Positions 1 through 8,793 of a stretch of 64,000 nt of DNA are shown here, one piece after another. The notes beneath the pieces were generated by a model. The model was not told the DNA's origin and searched no databases. It saw nothing but the letters and a program-made list of their open reading frames with translations. The DNA comes from Burkholderia gladioli (GTDB lineage Bacteria > Pseudomonadota > Gammaproteobacteria > Burkholderiales > Burkholderiaceae), in NCBI RefSeq assembly GCF_000959725.1, contig NZ_CP009322.1, forward strand, positions 124,001 to 188,000, in the 5' to 3' direction. Both the position numbers and the translations under genes were made by a program. The first letter of the stretch is position 1. Each line of letters opens with the position of its first letter.

Positions 1-1010
1 GCTGGAAAGCGAGCCGACGCTGGTCGAAGTGGACGACGACAACGAAGCCACGTTGCTGTTAGCCGTCGATAACCCGCTGGAAATCGAAGTCACCCCCGAC
101 GAAAGCGAAGTCACCGAGCTATTGGTGCTCGACAGGCCCGACGACAGGGAAGTCACCGAGCTGCTGGCGGTGGACAAGCCGCTGGAAAGCGAGCCGACGC
201 TGGTCGAAGTGGACGACGACAACGAAGTCACGTTGCTATTGGCCGTCGACAATCCACTGGAAATCGAGGTCACGCCCGAAGACAACGAAGTCACCGAGCT
301 ATTGGTGCTCGACAGGCCAGACGACAGGGAAGTCACCGAGCTGCTGGCGGTGGACAAGCCGGAGGAAAGCGAGCCCACACTGGTCGACGTGGACGACGAG
401 AGCGAAGCCACATTGCTGTTGGCCGTCGACAGCCCGCTGGAAATCGAGGTCACCCCCGACGACAACGAAGTCACCGAGCTATTGGTGCTCGACAGCCCCG
501 ACGAAAGCGAAGTCACCGAGCTGCTGGTGGTGGACAAGCCGGTCGAGAGCGATTCGACGCTGGTCGACGTGGACGACGAGAGCGACGCGACGTTGCTGTT
601 GGCCGTCGAGAGCCCACTGGAAATCGACGTCACACCGGATGACAGCGAAGTCACCGAGCTGTTGGTGCTCGACAAGCCGGACGACAGCGAGGTCACCGAG
701 CTTCTGGTGGTGGACAGCCCGGAAGACAGGGACGTGACATTGCTGTTCGTGGAACTCAGTCCCGACGAAAGGGAGGTGACGTTGCTGCTGGCGGTGGACA
801 AGCCGCTGGAAAGCGAGCCGACGCTGGTCGAAGTGGACGACGACAACGAAGCCACGTTGCTATTGGCCGTCGACAGCCCGCTGGAAATCGAGGTCACCCC
901 CGACGACAACGAAGCCACATTGCTATTGGCCGTCGACAGCCCACTGGAAATCGAAGTCACCCCCGAAGACAACGAAGTCACCGAGCTATTGGTGCTCGAC
1001 AGCCCCGACG
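1..1010 (-). repeat. 180-bp (60-residue) tandem repeats in the adhesin stalk
   Basis: The block starting at base 1 recurs almost exactly at 181, then with changes at 361 and 541, and again near 805. One unit encodes 60 residues that split as 14+14+7+14+11 (SLSSGLSTTRSSVT, SLSSGLSSTNSSVT, SLSSGVT, SISSGLSTANSNVA, SLSSSTSTSVG). Bases 1-46 and 181-226 are essentially identical. Such repeats can change number by recombination and so alter fibre length. Confidence 0.9.
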
Positions 1011-2046
1011 ACAGCGAACCGATGGAGCTCGTCGTCGACGACAAGCCCGACGACAGGGATGTGACGCGGCTATTCGTGGTGGAGAGCCCGCTCGAGGTCG
1101 AGGTCGACAGGCTGGCGATCGAGCTGGTGGTCGTGCTCAGGCCGGTGCTGAGCTGCGAAACCGTCACGGCATCGGTCGGCGCCGAGCCGTCGGCGACATT
1201 GGTGATGCGCCGCAGCGCGGTGGCCGAGCCCACCGACACTTCCGAGGTCGGCGCGGCTTGGCCGGTCAGGAAACCGGTGGTGGTGGGCGCGGCCGCGGCG
1301 GTGGTGCTGCCCGAGCCGATCGCCACGCTGTTCGCATACTGGGCGGAAGCGTTGGGCCCCAGCGCCACGGCGAACTGGTCCGATGCGGTCGCCCCCGCGC
1401 CGGCAGCCAGCGAAGAGGTGGCCGTGGCGACCGAGAACCGGCCGATCGCGATCGAGGTTGCACCCGACGCGGTGGCGCCACCGCTGCCCGTGCTGTTGCC
1501 GCCACCGATCGCGATGGCACTGCTGCCGGTCGCGAGCGTGTCGTTGCCGATCGCGGACGCGCCCACGCCTTGCGCGTTTGAACCGGAGCCGACTGCAATC
1601 GCGCTCGAGGCAGTCGCCACGGCGTTGTGGCCGAACACGGTGGAAAACACGCCGGTGGCGGTGGCGCCGTTGCCGATGGCCATCGAGGTCGAGCCGGTGG
1701 CGGTCGAGCCGTAGCCGAGTGCCATCGAGGCCGCGCCGGTCGACGTCGCGTTCGAGCCGAGTGCGATCGAGCCGGTGCCGCTCGCGGTGGTGCCACTCGG
1801 CGCGAATACTCCGAGCACGGCCGCATTGCCGCCGATCGCGATGGTCGAGGTCGAGGCCGCGACCCCGCCGCCGGTCGCGTACTGCGCCTGCGCGACCTGG
1901 TTGGTCGCGCCGGCTACCAGCACCGCGGTGGTCACCGCCTTGGCCACGGCCGACTTGTTTGGTTTTCCCCGTGCCGAATCGTTTTCGGAAGCAGCCACCC
2001 ACGCCCCGAGAGATTCGTTCCAGATCGAGCGGTAATTGCGATTCAT
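1..2046 (-). CDS. Trimeric autotransporter adhesin (YadA-like), N-terminal part; runs off the window
   Basis: The minus frame is open from ATG at 2044-2046 to base 1 (682 codons, no stop), so the C-terminal membrane anchor lies outside. The start has GGAG about 10 bases upstream. Residues 1-24 (MNRNYRSIWNESLGAWVAAS and on) are a classic extended signal peptide region; the hydrophobic core ends near A54 (QVAQA). Residues about 66-260 are left-handed head repeats (SIALGSNA, SMAIGNGA, SAIAIGGG types). R279 begins a head-insert/neck motif (ITNVADGS, DAVTVSQL). From about residue 300 the chain is a Ser/Thr/Asn-rich stalk made of SLSSGLSSTNSSVT-type units. Known members trimerise at the outer membrane by type Vc secretion and bind host or abiotic surfaces. 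A 561-codon plus-strand frame at 29-1714 is an antisense shadow of the repeats. Confidence 0.93.
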   Translation of the reverse strand, partial: MNRNYRSIWNESLGAWVAASENDSARGKPNKSAVAKAVTTAVLVAGATNQVAQAQYATGGGVAASTSTIAIGGNAAVLGVFAPSGTTASGTGSIALGSNATSTGAASMALGYGSTATGSTSMAIGNGATATGVFSTVFGHNAVATASSAIAVGSGSNAQGVGASAIGNDTLATGSSAIAIGGGNSTGSGGATASGATSIAIGRFSVATATSSLAAGAGATASDQFAVALGPNASAQYANSVAIGSGSTTAAAAPTTTGFLTGQAAPTSEVSVGSATALRRITNVADGSAPTDAVTVSQLSTGLSTTTSSIASLSTSTSSGLSTTNSRVTSLSSGLSSTTSSIGSLSSGLSSTNSSVTSLSSGVTSISSGLSTANSNVASLSSGVTSISSGLSTANSNVASLSSSTSTSVGSLSSGLSTASSNVTSLSSGLSSTNSNVTSLSSGLSTTRSSVTSLSSGLSSTNSSVTSLSSGVTSISSGLSTANSNVASLSSSTSTSVESLSTGLSTTSSSVTSLSSGLSSTNSSVTSLSSGVTSISSGLSTANSNVASLSSSTSTSVGSLSSGLSTASSSVTSLSSGLSSTNSSVTSLSSGVTSISSGLSTANSNVTSLSSSTSTSVGSLSSGLSTASSSVTSLSSGLSSTNSSVTSLSSGVTSISSGLSTANSNVASLSSSTSTSVGSLSS

Positions 2047-2862
2047 GCGGCCTATCTCCACGGACCCGTGCAATGAATCAGGCAGTTTCAGTCGCCGTCT
2101 ATGCCTTGCGCGGGGAAACCAATCAATTGCGCGGATTCTATTTGAGGCGGCTAATATCAAATGAAAACAACTGCAAACTGCCTGAGATCAACTGTGAAAC
2201 ATTGTTGTCGATTACTGCTCCATCGGTCTGTTAAATTTCTTCAAGAGCCGGTAAATCGTTTGCGTGGAGCCTCCGTGGACGCCGAAAAGTCCGTGTTGAA
2301 TAGCTTGAAGTTACTGATACTAAAGGATATTCAACAATTTTACAGAATCATTCAGTGATATTTAGAGTATCGAAATTTGACAATCCTGCGATTTTGTACT
2401 CTACAATCCGTATTCGGTATTGATAAAAGATAAAACCTTAAGAGAGCCCTCTGTTTGATTATTGAGCAGGTTGGAAACGATTTTTCTAATCGTTTAAGTA
2501 TCGATATTGCACCGCGGCAAAAATAGGAATTGGGGATGAATCGCTGCGAGCCGCCCGGCGTCGCGGGAGGCTGGTCCCGATGGAATTCCCGGTTTGAAAC
2601 TCGAGAGGGACCGACGGGGATTTCAGACAGGACGTGGATAATCCTGTCCACGTTCACGGCAGCGCGCCGCCCGCCGGCACGGGCCGCGTCCCAACATGCG
2701 GACAGATGGTGACGAAGTGTGTCGTGACGAACGACGCGCGATCGCAGGCGTTGTCGGCCGGCAACAGCCGTGTGCGCATGCAGCAGCTATCGCGATCGAT
2801 GCACGCGCATGCGATGAAGCGATACGGGGAAGGCAAGGAAAGAAAGGTGCCGATGCAACCAA
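2047..2862. other. Gene-free interval with an AT-rich core
   Basis: No convincing gene is seen. About 2150-2520 is strikingly AT-rich for this genome (many A/T runs such as ATATTTAGAG), while the flanks return to high GC. It lies directly upstream of the adhesin and so probably contains its promoter and regulatory DNA. No insertion sequence, tRNA or clear inverted repeat was recognised; short frames here have no recognisable product. Confidence 0.6.
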
Positions 2863-2891
2863 CCGGCCGCGCCCGATGCGAGCGCGGCCGG
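2863..2891 (-). terminator. Intrinsic terminator of the di-iron-like gene
   Basis: CCGGCCGCGC (2863-2872) and GCGCGGCCGG (2882-2891) form a perfect 10-bp stem with a 9-base loop. It begins 18 bases after the stop codon of the minus-strand gene; a modest T-rich stretch follows on that strand. Confidence 0.7.
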
Positions 2892-2908
2892 GCTACTGCT
2901 CCGGCGGC

Positions 2909-3811
2909 TTACTTCTTGATGAACTTCAGGGCGAGGCGGGCCATGCGCGGGACGAACTTCGGACGCAGCAGCCGAGGATCGTAGCCCGCCATGCGGCGCT
3001 CGTTCTCGGCCAGGCAGAGTTCGATCAGCTCACGCGGCTTGAGCGCCTCGTTGCCGACCGTCGCCGCGGCATTGGCCGGAAAGTTCGCGTCGTGGGCCAC
3101 GCCGTCGGTATCGATGCCGCGCGCGATGCCGATGCGGTCGCGGATCAGCGTGATCCAGATCGCCGCGACGCGCAGGAAGAACCACGGCCGCTTCCACCAG
3201 GGCAGGTTGCGCCAGTACCAGGCGTACCAGTTCACGAAGAACAGGATGTGGCGGCCTTCTTCCTGGATCACGGGCTCGAAGGTCTCGACCAGTTCCTCCG
3301 GGAAGAAGCCTGATTGCTGGGCCGAGCGGAACAGCCCGAAGGCGAAGAAGCTGTCGATGCATTCGCTGAAGCCGGTCAGCACCCAGGCCCATTCGGGATC
3401 CGTCGGCGCGGGATAGGGCGGTTCGGGCGCGAGGGCGATGCCATAGGCTTCCACCAGCTTCGACAGCACCACCTTGTGGCGCGCTTCCTCGCCGCCATCC
3501 ATCTGCAGCGCCGAGCGTAGCAGCGGATCGGCCACGGTGGCCGCGAAGGTGGCCACCCGGATCGAGGCGCGGCCTTCGGTCTGGACCGCGATGTCCCAGA
3601 TCGGCAGCGCCGTGAGCCGCTTCAGTTCGGCCGGCGATAGCGGCGGCCAGTCGATCACGGCCGGTTTGTAGGGGTTATGAGTGTCGAGGAGCATTCGGCA
3701 GAACATCTGCTTGTGCGCCTCTGAGCCGATGCGGACGGGACCGGTGCTGTCATGCGCCCAATGGCGCATGGCGTGATCGGCCGCCTGCTCGTGCTGTAGC
3801 GTGTCGGACAT
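2909..3811 (-). CDS. Ferritin-like (putative di-iron) protein
   Basis: A 300-residue protein from the MSDTLQHEQ start; the frame stays open upstream, but that extension (to 4006) has low-quality composition. Two ExxH motifs typical of helical di-iron carboxylate proteins are visible, E109xxH112 (GGEEARH) and E185xxH188 (QEEGRH), with further acidic candidates at E79 and E150. The segment about 195-225 is very rich in Trp/Phe. The fold assignment rests on the motif pattern and spacing; substrate and reaction are not evident. It is a single gene with its own terminator. The ribosome-binding site at this start is weak, so the N-terminus is uncertain. Confidence 0.75.
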   Translation of the reverse strand: MSDTLQHEQAADHAMRHWAHDSTGPVRIGSEAHKQMFCRMLLDTHNPYKPAVIDWPPLSPAELKRLTALPIWDIAVQTEGRASIRVATFAATVADPLLRSALQMDGGEEARHKVVLSKLVEAYGIALAPEPPYPAPTDPEWAWVLTGFSECIDSFFAFGLFRSAQQSGFFPEELVETFEPVIQEEGRHILFFVNWYAWYWRNLPWWKRPWFFLRVAAIWITLIRDRIGIARGIDTDGVAHDANFPANAAATVGNEALKPRELIELCLAENERRMAGYDPRLLRPKFVPRMARLALKFIKK

Positions 3812-3920
3812 GAGCTTGATCTGAGTGTCTGGCGGGAAATCGCAGCTGCTTATTCTTGCATAGGCAGTCGATTTTCGCGTTTTCGGGCCAGGACATTGCC
3901 CACGTCCGTCTTGCCGAAGC

Positions 3921-4136
3921 TCAACTATGCGCGTCGATCCAGATGCGCCCCCAGCGCGAGGCGTAGGCCAGCGCGTGGGCCTCGTCGAAGAAGAAGTCGA
4001 TCGCATCGAACGAGTAGGCGCGGGAGGGGCCCGCGGCGGTCTTCTCGATGGTCAGGTTCGCGGCGAACAGCCCGTTAGGCTGGCGGGCGGCCGCAGGCGC
4101 CATTTCGTAGCCTTTGTAGCGGATCGGACGAATCAT
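3921..4136 (-). CDS. Small conserved-type hypothetical protein
   Basis: A 71-residue protein starting MIRPIRYKGYEM and ending with GRIWIDAHS. It resembles small Burkholderia proteins of about 70-90 residues that begin MIRPI-Y-KGYE and end with an EAHALAYA-like helix and a short beta strand; this is recalled from the family pattern, not searched. No signal peptide or membrane segment. It lies about 110 bases upstream of the di-iron-like gene on the same strand. A longer frame to 4343 exists but runs into the terminator of the next gene, so the short start is preferred. Function unknown. Confidence 0.65.
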   Translation of the reverse strand: MIRPIRYKGYEMAPAAARQPNGLFAANLTIEKTAAGPSRAYSFDAIDFFFDEAHALAYASRWGRIWIDAHS

Positions 4137-4288
4137 TGCAGGACGAAATCGAGTACGGGAGTGTGCAGCGTAAGCCGCGCGCGAGCCGGCCGGAACCAAT
4201 CTTTCCGGCGAAGCATATGCGTGGCTCGGCGCGAATGCATATGGCCCGGCACGATGCCGCGCGGGCGGATGGAAAACGGAAGGAACTG

Positions 4289-4322
4289 CAAAAAACAACA
4301 AAAAAGGCCCCAAAAGGGCCTT
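4289..4322 (-). terminator. Intrinsic terminator of the FMN reductase gene
   Basis: AAGGCCC (4304-4310) and GGGCCTT (4316-4322) form a 7-bp stem with a 5-base loop. On the minus strand it is followed by a long T-tract (reverse complement of 4290-4303, TTTTTTGTTGTTTTT-like). Textbook Rho-independent shape, about 80 bases after the stop of the minus-strand gene. Confidence 0.9.
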
Positions 4323-4403
4323 CAGGCATGCCGAAAACGGCAAGAAACCGCAAAGTCGCCAAAATTCGCCGATCCCGCCGCCCGGCCGAAGCCGGCGCGA
4401 CGC

Positions 4404-5039
4404 TCAGTTCGAGGCGAGCTTGAGCACCGGGGCGGCGATCTGCGTCGCGGCGCGGTGCGAGGCGAAGGCCAGCGCGAACTCCGCGGCCTGCGCGCCGACC
4501 GTCTCGAGCTGGCCGGCGACCTTGGCGTCGGAGCAGGTGTCGGCCGTCTCGAAGCGCGTCTCCAGCGTGTTGACGGCGGCGCCGAACGGCGTCGGCCAGC
4601 CGCGCAACGCGTGGACGATCGAGCGCAGCGAGCTCAGCACCGTGCCGGCGGCCTGCCAGCCATAGGCGGTGACGATCACGCCTACCGCGCGTCCATCCAG
4701 GTAGGGGCGCTGGTCGGCACGCAGTTCCTCGAGCGTGTCGAGCGCGTTCTTCACCAGGCCGGACACGCCGCCGTGGTAGCCGGGCGTCGCGATGATCACG
4801 GCGTCGGCTTCGCGCACCGCCTCGATCAGCTCGATCTGGGATTCGCTCAAGCCTTTTTGTTCCGGCGCGTAATGGGGCAGGGAATGCAGGAACGGGCCGT
4901 CGAACAGCCGCGTGCGCGCGCCGGCCGCCTGGGCGCCGCGCAGCGCGAAATTCAGGGCGCGTTCGGTCGACGAAGCCGCGCGGGTGGTGCCGCCGATGCC
5001 GACGATGAACGGCCGGCGGTGTTGATCGAATGCAGTCAA
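4404..5039 (-). CDS. NADPH-dependent FMN reductase family protein
   Basis: A 211-residue flavodoxin-fold protein. The phosphate-binding loop GTTRAASSTERAL (about 17-29) follows the first beta strand IVGIGG, and PGYHGGVSGLVKNALD (about 86-101) is the second FMN-contact motif of the SsuE/MsuE/ArsH-like group. These enzymes use NAD(P)H to reduce FMN or, in some cases, quinones and azo compounds. No sulfonate monooxygenase gene is adjacent, so the physiological acceptor is unknown. Single gene with a strong terminator downstream. Confidence 0.88.
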   Translation of the reverse strand: MTAFDQHRRPFIVGIGGTTRAASSTERALNFALRGAQAAGARTRLFDGPFLHSLPHYAPEQKGLSESQIELIEAVREADAVIIATPGYHGGVSGLVKNALDTLEELRADQRPYLDGRAVGVIVTAYGWQAAGTVLSSLRSIVHALRGWPTPFGAAVNTLETRFETADTCSDAKVAGQLETVGAQAAEFALAFASHRAATQIAAPVLKLASN

Positions 5040-5198
5040 GATGTGCTCCCGGGAATGCGGTGCCTGATCAGACAGGCTCGAACGAGCATGTTAACGAGCC
5101 GTGCCGGCTGCGGGAAACGACTTTTCGTTCTATCGATATGCCTTTGCGCGAGGCAAGTCCTGGCCGCCGGAGCTCGTTTGGATAGCAGAAATGCTTGG

Positions 5199-5227
5199 TT
5201 CGACCGGCCCCGGCCCGTCGATATGAT
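5199..5227 (+). promoter_or_regulatory. Possible sigma70-type promoter upstream of the pcp leader terminator
   Basis: TTCGAC (5199-5204), a 17-base spacer and TATGAT (5222-5227) resemble -35 and -10 elements. Transcription from here would start near 5234 and meet the terminator at 5270-5304 after about 70 bases. This is pattern matching in GC-rich DNA. Confidence 0.4.
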
Positions 5228-5269
5228 CGTTTCATGGCACCTCGCTGGTGTCGTCTCTGACATGGGTTG

Positions 5270-5304
5270 GCCCCGCCCTCGGCAACGTCGGCGGGGCATT
5301 TTTT
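5270..5304 (+). terminator. Intrinsic terminator upstream of pcp (attenuator or sRNA end)
   Basis: GCCCCGCC (5270-5277) pairs with GGCGGGGC (5290-5297), followed by ATTTTTT. The T-tract sits on the plus strand, but no plus-strand gene lies upstream, so the hairpin ends a short non-coding transcript or controls read-through into pcp, whose start is about 104 bases further on. Confidence 0.75.
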
Positions 5305-5407
5305 CGTGGTCCCGGCGGCTTGGGGGGCCGCAGCGGAAATCCGGCGCGCCGGGTCCGAGCTTTCGGGCCTAACATGAGGGCCTGCCCAACCAGACCGCTT
5401 CGTTTCG

Positions 5408-6055
5408 ATGAGTACCATCCTCCTGACTGGTTTCGAGCCCTTCGGCGGCGACACCCTCAACCCTTCCTGGGAAGCCGCGCGCTGCGTCGACGGCGAAACC
5501 CTCGCCGGCGCGCGCGTGGTGGCGCATCGCCTGCCCTGCGTGGTCGAGTCGGCGCCGCGCGCGCTGGCCGAAGCCATCGAGGCGACCGATCCGGCGCTGG
5601 TGCTGTGCCTGGGTCTGGCCAGCGGCCGTCCCGACGTTTCGGTCGAGCGAGTCGCCATCAACGTGGTCGATGCGCGGATTCCCGACAATGCCGGGCACCA
5701 GCCGATCGACGAGCCGGTGGTGGAGGGCGGCCCGGCCGCCTATTTCTCGACGCTGCCGATCAAGGCGCTGGTGCGCGACCTGCGCGAGGCCGGGATTCCC
5801 GCCTCGGTCTCGCAGACGGCCGGTACCTACGTCTGCAACACTGTCTTCTACGCGCTGATGCACTTCGCCGCCACGCAGCGTCCTTCGCTGCGCGGCGGTT
5901 TCATCCATGTGCCCTGCCTGCCCGAGTTGGCCGCGCGCCATCCCGGGCTGCCGAGCCTCTCGCTCGATACGCTGGCCCAGGCGATTCGCATCATGGCCGT
6001 CACCGCGCTCGAGCGACGCGAGGACATCCGGCTGGGCGCCGGCGCCGTGCATTGA
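5408..6055 (+). CDS. pcp: Pyrrolidone-carboxylate peptidase (pyroglutamyl peptidase I)
   Basis: A 215-residue cytosolic cysteine peptidase of family C15 that removes N-terminal pyroglutamate from peptides. The catalytic triad falls at E80 (in SVERVAINV), C143 ([10 protein letters not shown]) and H167 (GGFIHVPC), the positions expected for the family, and the N-terminus [11 protein letters not shown] is diagnostic. Length is normal. The start ATG has no good Shine-Dalgarno sequence. An ATG at 5373 begins a short frame overlapping the start region in another frame. A terminator hairpin precedes the gene, so expression may depend on read-through. Confidence 0.96.
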   Translation: MSTILLTGFEPFGGDTLNPSWEAARCVDGETLAGARVVAHRLPCVVESAPRALAEAIEATDPALVLCLGLASGRPDVSVERVAINVVDARIPDNAGHQPIDEPVVEGGPAAYFSTLPIKALVRDLREAGIPASVSQTAGTYVCNTVFYALMHFAATQRPSLRGGFIHVPCLPELAARHPGLPSLSLDTLAQAIRIMAVTALERREDIRLGAGAVH

Positions 6056-6625
6056 GACGGCGGGGCGCCGTTCGAGATCGGGGCGGGTACCCCAGGCAAT
6101 CGCTGCGCAATCCTCAGGAAACCTGAGCATTCTCCTTGTCATGGGAAACCGGTGCATGCGCAAGCAACCATCGTCGAGCGCGCGCGAGCCGGTGCCGCGA
6201 AGCTTTCAGGCCGATATCGCCGGCCGGGCGGTGGTGCGACCGGGTTGCACCTGCCGCGCCCGGCCGCATCGAACGATCGTGCGCCGAAGGGGCAGCGGGC
6301 CGCATCGGCGATCGGACATGTTCTTGTCGAATTGCGACCTCGCCGCTTGTGTTTTTCCGCCGCGATCCGCGCCGCGCGTCGCTCATGCCGCGTTGCGGGA
6401 TCATGGGGCACGATCCGCGTCCATCAAGGCTTTTCGCTTGACGCGGCGCCGCAAGCGGGCCCTCGCCGCCGCGTCTGCCGCGCCGGTGCTGGCGGAGCAC
6501 GACAAATACCCGTGTCGTATTTGCGCAAGCGACTGTCGGAATTCGTCGGCTACCCCAAGTTTTTTCTGGCAACCATTGAGGCACGCTCTGATGGTGAGCC
6601 CCAGCTACACGAGGAGAAGGTTTCG
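6056..6625. other. Intergenic region upstream of the betaine importer
   Basis: No gene is convincing in this 570-bp GC-rich interval. The only structured element noticed is the inverted repeat at 6503-6523. The promoter and regulator sites of the proV operon are expected here. Confidence 0.5.
6503..6523. promoter_or_regulatory. Inverted repeat upstream of the betaine ABC operon
   Basis: CAAATAC (6503-6509), a 7-base spacer and GTATTTG (6517-6523) form a perfect 7-bp inverted repeat about 100 bases before the proV start. Its AT-rich arms in GC-rich DNA and its size fit a dimeric-regulator operator. It could be a site for the GbdR-like regulator encoded downstream. Confidence 0.45.
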
Positions 6626-7795
6626 ATGGATGCCCCCAAGGTCGTAGTCGAAGGTCTGTGCAAGGTTTTTGGTAACAACCCGAAGCAGGCGCTCGACATG
6701 CTCGCAGCCGGGTCGACGAAGGACGATATTTTCAAGCAGACCGGCCAGGTGGTCGGGGTGCACGACGTATCGTTCGACGTGCAGGAAGGCGAGATTTTCG
6801 TGCTGATGGGCTTGTCCGGTTCGGGCAAGTCGACGCTGATCCGCCTCGTCAACCGCCTGGTCGAGCCGACCGCCGGCAAGGTGCTGATCGACGGCCGCGA
6901 CGTGGCCTCGGTGCGCCGCTCGGAGCTGACCGCGCTGCGCCGCACCGACATGAGCATGGTGTTCCAGTCCTTCGCGCTGATGCCGCAGCGCACCGTGCTG
7001 TCGAACGCCGCGTTCGGCCTGGAAGTGGCCGGCGTGGGCCGCAAGGACCGCGAGCGCCGCGCGATGGACGTGCTCGAGCAGGTCGGCCTGGCCGCGTTCG
7101 CGAAGAAGCTGCCCGCCGAGCTGTCGGGCGGCATGCAGCAGCGCGTCGGCCTGGCCCGCGCGCTGGCCGTCAACCCCTCGCTGATGATCATGGACGAGGC
7201 CTTCTCGGCGCTCGATCCGCTCAAGCGCAAGGAAATGCAGAACGTGCTGCTGCAGCTCCAGAAGGAGCAGCGCCGCACCATCATGTTCGTCTCGCACGAC
7301 CTGGAGGAGGCGCTGCGCATCGGCACGCGCATCGCGATCATGGAGGGCGGCCGCCTGGTGCAGGTCGGCACGCCGCAGGACATCATCGCCAACCCGGCCG
7401 ACGATTACGTCCGCGCCTTCTTCGAGGGCATCGACACCAGCCGCTACCTGACCGCCAGCGACCTGATGCAGACCGGCGCCGTGCCGATCGTCTCCAGGCT
7501 CGACGCGGCCAACGTGGCCGCCACGCTCAACGGCAGCGCCGAATACGCCTTCGTGCTCGACGAGGCGCGCAAGATCCGCGGCTTCGTCACGCGCGACGCG
7601 CTCGGCATGGCCGCGCCCAACGTGCGCCAGATCGAGTCCATCCCGCATGACGCCACGCTCGACCACGTGGTCGAACGCGTGGTCGCCAGCCCCAACGCGC
7701 TGCCCGTGGTCGACGACCAGGGCTGCTACTGCGGTTCCGTCGATCGGGCCGTGCTCCTGAAGGCCATCACCCGTTCGCGAGGCTCCCATGTCTGA
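6626..7795 (+). CDS. proV: Glycine betaine/choline ABC importer, ATP-binding subunit
   Basis: 389 residues starting [10 protein letters not shown] with GAGGAGAAGG just upstream; the frame is open further 5' but without support. Walker [10 protein letters not shown] (62-70), signature LSGGMQQR (166-173) and Walker B LMIMDEA (about 186-192), then a C-terminal CBS-type regulatory region from about 285. The N-terminal extension before Walker A ([20 protein letters not shown]) is characteristic of ProV/OpuAA/CbcV quaternary-amine importers. It energises uptake with the permease that overlaps its 3' end by 8 bases. The binding protein is encoded three genes on, so the importer is complete. Confidence 0.95.
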   Translation: MDAPKVVVEGLCKVFGNNPKQALDMLAAGSTKDDIFKQTGQVVGVHDVSFDVQEGEIFVLMGLSGSGKSTLIRLVNRLVEPTAGKVLIDGRDVASVRRSELTALRRTDMSMVFQSFALMPQRTVLSNAAFGLEVAGVGRKDRERRAMDVLEQVGLAAFAKKLPAELSGGMQQRVGLARALAVNPSLMIMDEAFSALDPLKRKEMQNVLLQLQKEQRRTIMFVSHDLEEALRIGTRIAIMEGGRLVQVGTPQDIIANPADDYVRAFFEGIDTSRYLTASDLMQTGAVPIVSRLDAANVAATLNGSAEYAFVLDEARKIRGFVTRDALGMAAPNVRQIESIPHDATLDHVVERVVASPNALPVVDDQGCYCGSVDRAVLLKAITRSRGSHV

Positions 7796-8681
7796 ACTGA
7801 TTCCGCTCGGCACCTGGGTCGACCAATCGGTCCGCTACCTGCTCGACCACGACGCGAAGACCTTCGACACGATCGGCCAGGTGATCGAGAGCCTGGCCGC
7901 GCTGGTCGAGCACGGCCTGCAGGCGATCCCGATGTGGCTGCTGATGGCGATCTTCATCGGCGTGGGCCTCTGGCGCGTGGGTTGGCGCTTCGCGATCTTC
8001 ACCACGCTGGCCCTGCTGCTGATCTTCGCGACCGGCTTCTGGGACCAGACCGTGATCACCCTGGGGCTGACGCTGTCGTCCACCATCATCAGCCTGGTGC
8101 TGGGCATCCCGCTCGGCATCTGGGCGGCCAAGAGCAAGTGGGTGTCGGCCATCGTGCGGCCGATCCTGGACCTGATGCAGACCATGCCGGCCTTCGTCTA
8201 CCTGATCCCGGCCGCGATGCTGTTCGGCCTGGGCCGCGTGCCGGGGATCCTCTCCACGGTGATCTTCGCGATGCCGCCGGCGGTGCGCCTGACCAGCCTC
8301 GGCATCCGCCACGTGAACCGCGAGATCGTCGAGGCCGGGCAGGCCTTCGGCTGCACGCCCTGGCAGCTGCTCTACAAGGTGCAGTTCCCGAATGCGCTGC
8401 CCTCGATCATGCAGGGCGTGAACCAGACCATCATGATGGCTTTGTCGATGGTGATCATCGCCTCGATGGTCGGCGCCGGCGGCCTGGGCAACGACGTGCT
8501 GGCCAGCATCCAGCGCCTCGACATCGGCCTGGGCTTCGAGAGCGGCCTGTCGGTGGTGCTGCTCGCGATCATCCTGGACCGCATCACGGAGAGCTTCGGC
8601 CGTGCCCCGGGCGCTGCCCGCGCGCCGCTGTTCTCGGGCTTCCGCCAGTTGTTCGGCATGAAGCCCGCCGTGCAGGCCTGA
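7788..8681 (+). CDS. proW: Glycine betaine/choline ABC importer, permease
   Basis: 297 residues. The start overlaps the end of proV (translational coupling). After a soluble N-terminus of about 45 residues come hydrophobic segments and the binding-protein-dependent transport EAA-type loop (EIVEAGQAFGCTPWQLLYKVQFPNALP in outline, near 180-206). GLTLSSTIISLVLGIPLG and SMVGAGGLGNDVL are typical of the ProW/CbcW/OpuAB family. It forms the membrane channel of the importer together with the ATPase upstream. Confidence 0.95.
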   Translation: MSELIPLGTWVDQSVRYLLDHDAKTFDTIGQVIESLAALVEHGLQAIPMWLLMAIFIGVGLWRVGWRFAIFTTLALLLIFATGFWDQTVITLGLTLSSTIISLVLGIPLGIWAAKSKWVSAIVRPILDLMQTMPAFVYLIPAAMLFGLGRVPGILSTVIFAMPPAVRLTSLGIRHVNREIVEAGQAFGCTPWQLLYKVQFPNALPSIMQGVNQTIMMALSMVIIASMVGAGGLGNDVLASIQRLDIGLGFESGLSVVLLAIILDRITESFGRAPGAARAPLFSGFRQLFGMKPAVQA

Positions 8682-8793
8682 GGCCGGCGCTCCCGCCTTT
8701 CCCGTTCCATCCGCTTCGCTTCTGTTGCCGGTGCCGGCGGCCGCATGCCGCCGGGGCCGGCTTCGTGCAACCTGCTCCTGCCGGAGAGCGACC

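Larger units (their letters stand above)
5040..5407. other. Divergent intergenic region with a possible short terminated transcript
   Basis: Separates the minus-strand FMN reductase from plus-strand pcp. It holds a promoter-like pair at 5199-5227 and an intrinsic terminator at 5270-5304 that terminates in front of pcp (see separate entries). No other gene is seen. Confidence 0.6.

Noticed and set aside
29..1714. 561-codon plus-strand frame of acidic Leu/Val/Asp repeats
   Set aside because: It is antisense to the adhesin stalk; the minus frame has a signal peptide, known repeats and a ribosome-binding site, while this frame has none.
1070..2002. 310-codon minus-strand Arg/His-rich frame
   Set aside because: Out of frame with the adhesin and composed of GC-rich low-quality sequence.
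2161..2358. 65-codon plus-strand frame in the AT-rich block
   Set aside because: No ribosome-binding site, no recognisable product and it sits in AT-rich DNA where short frames arise by chance.
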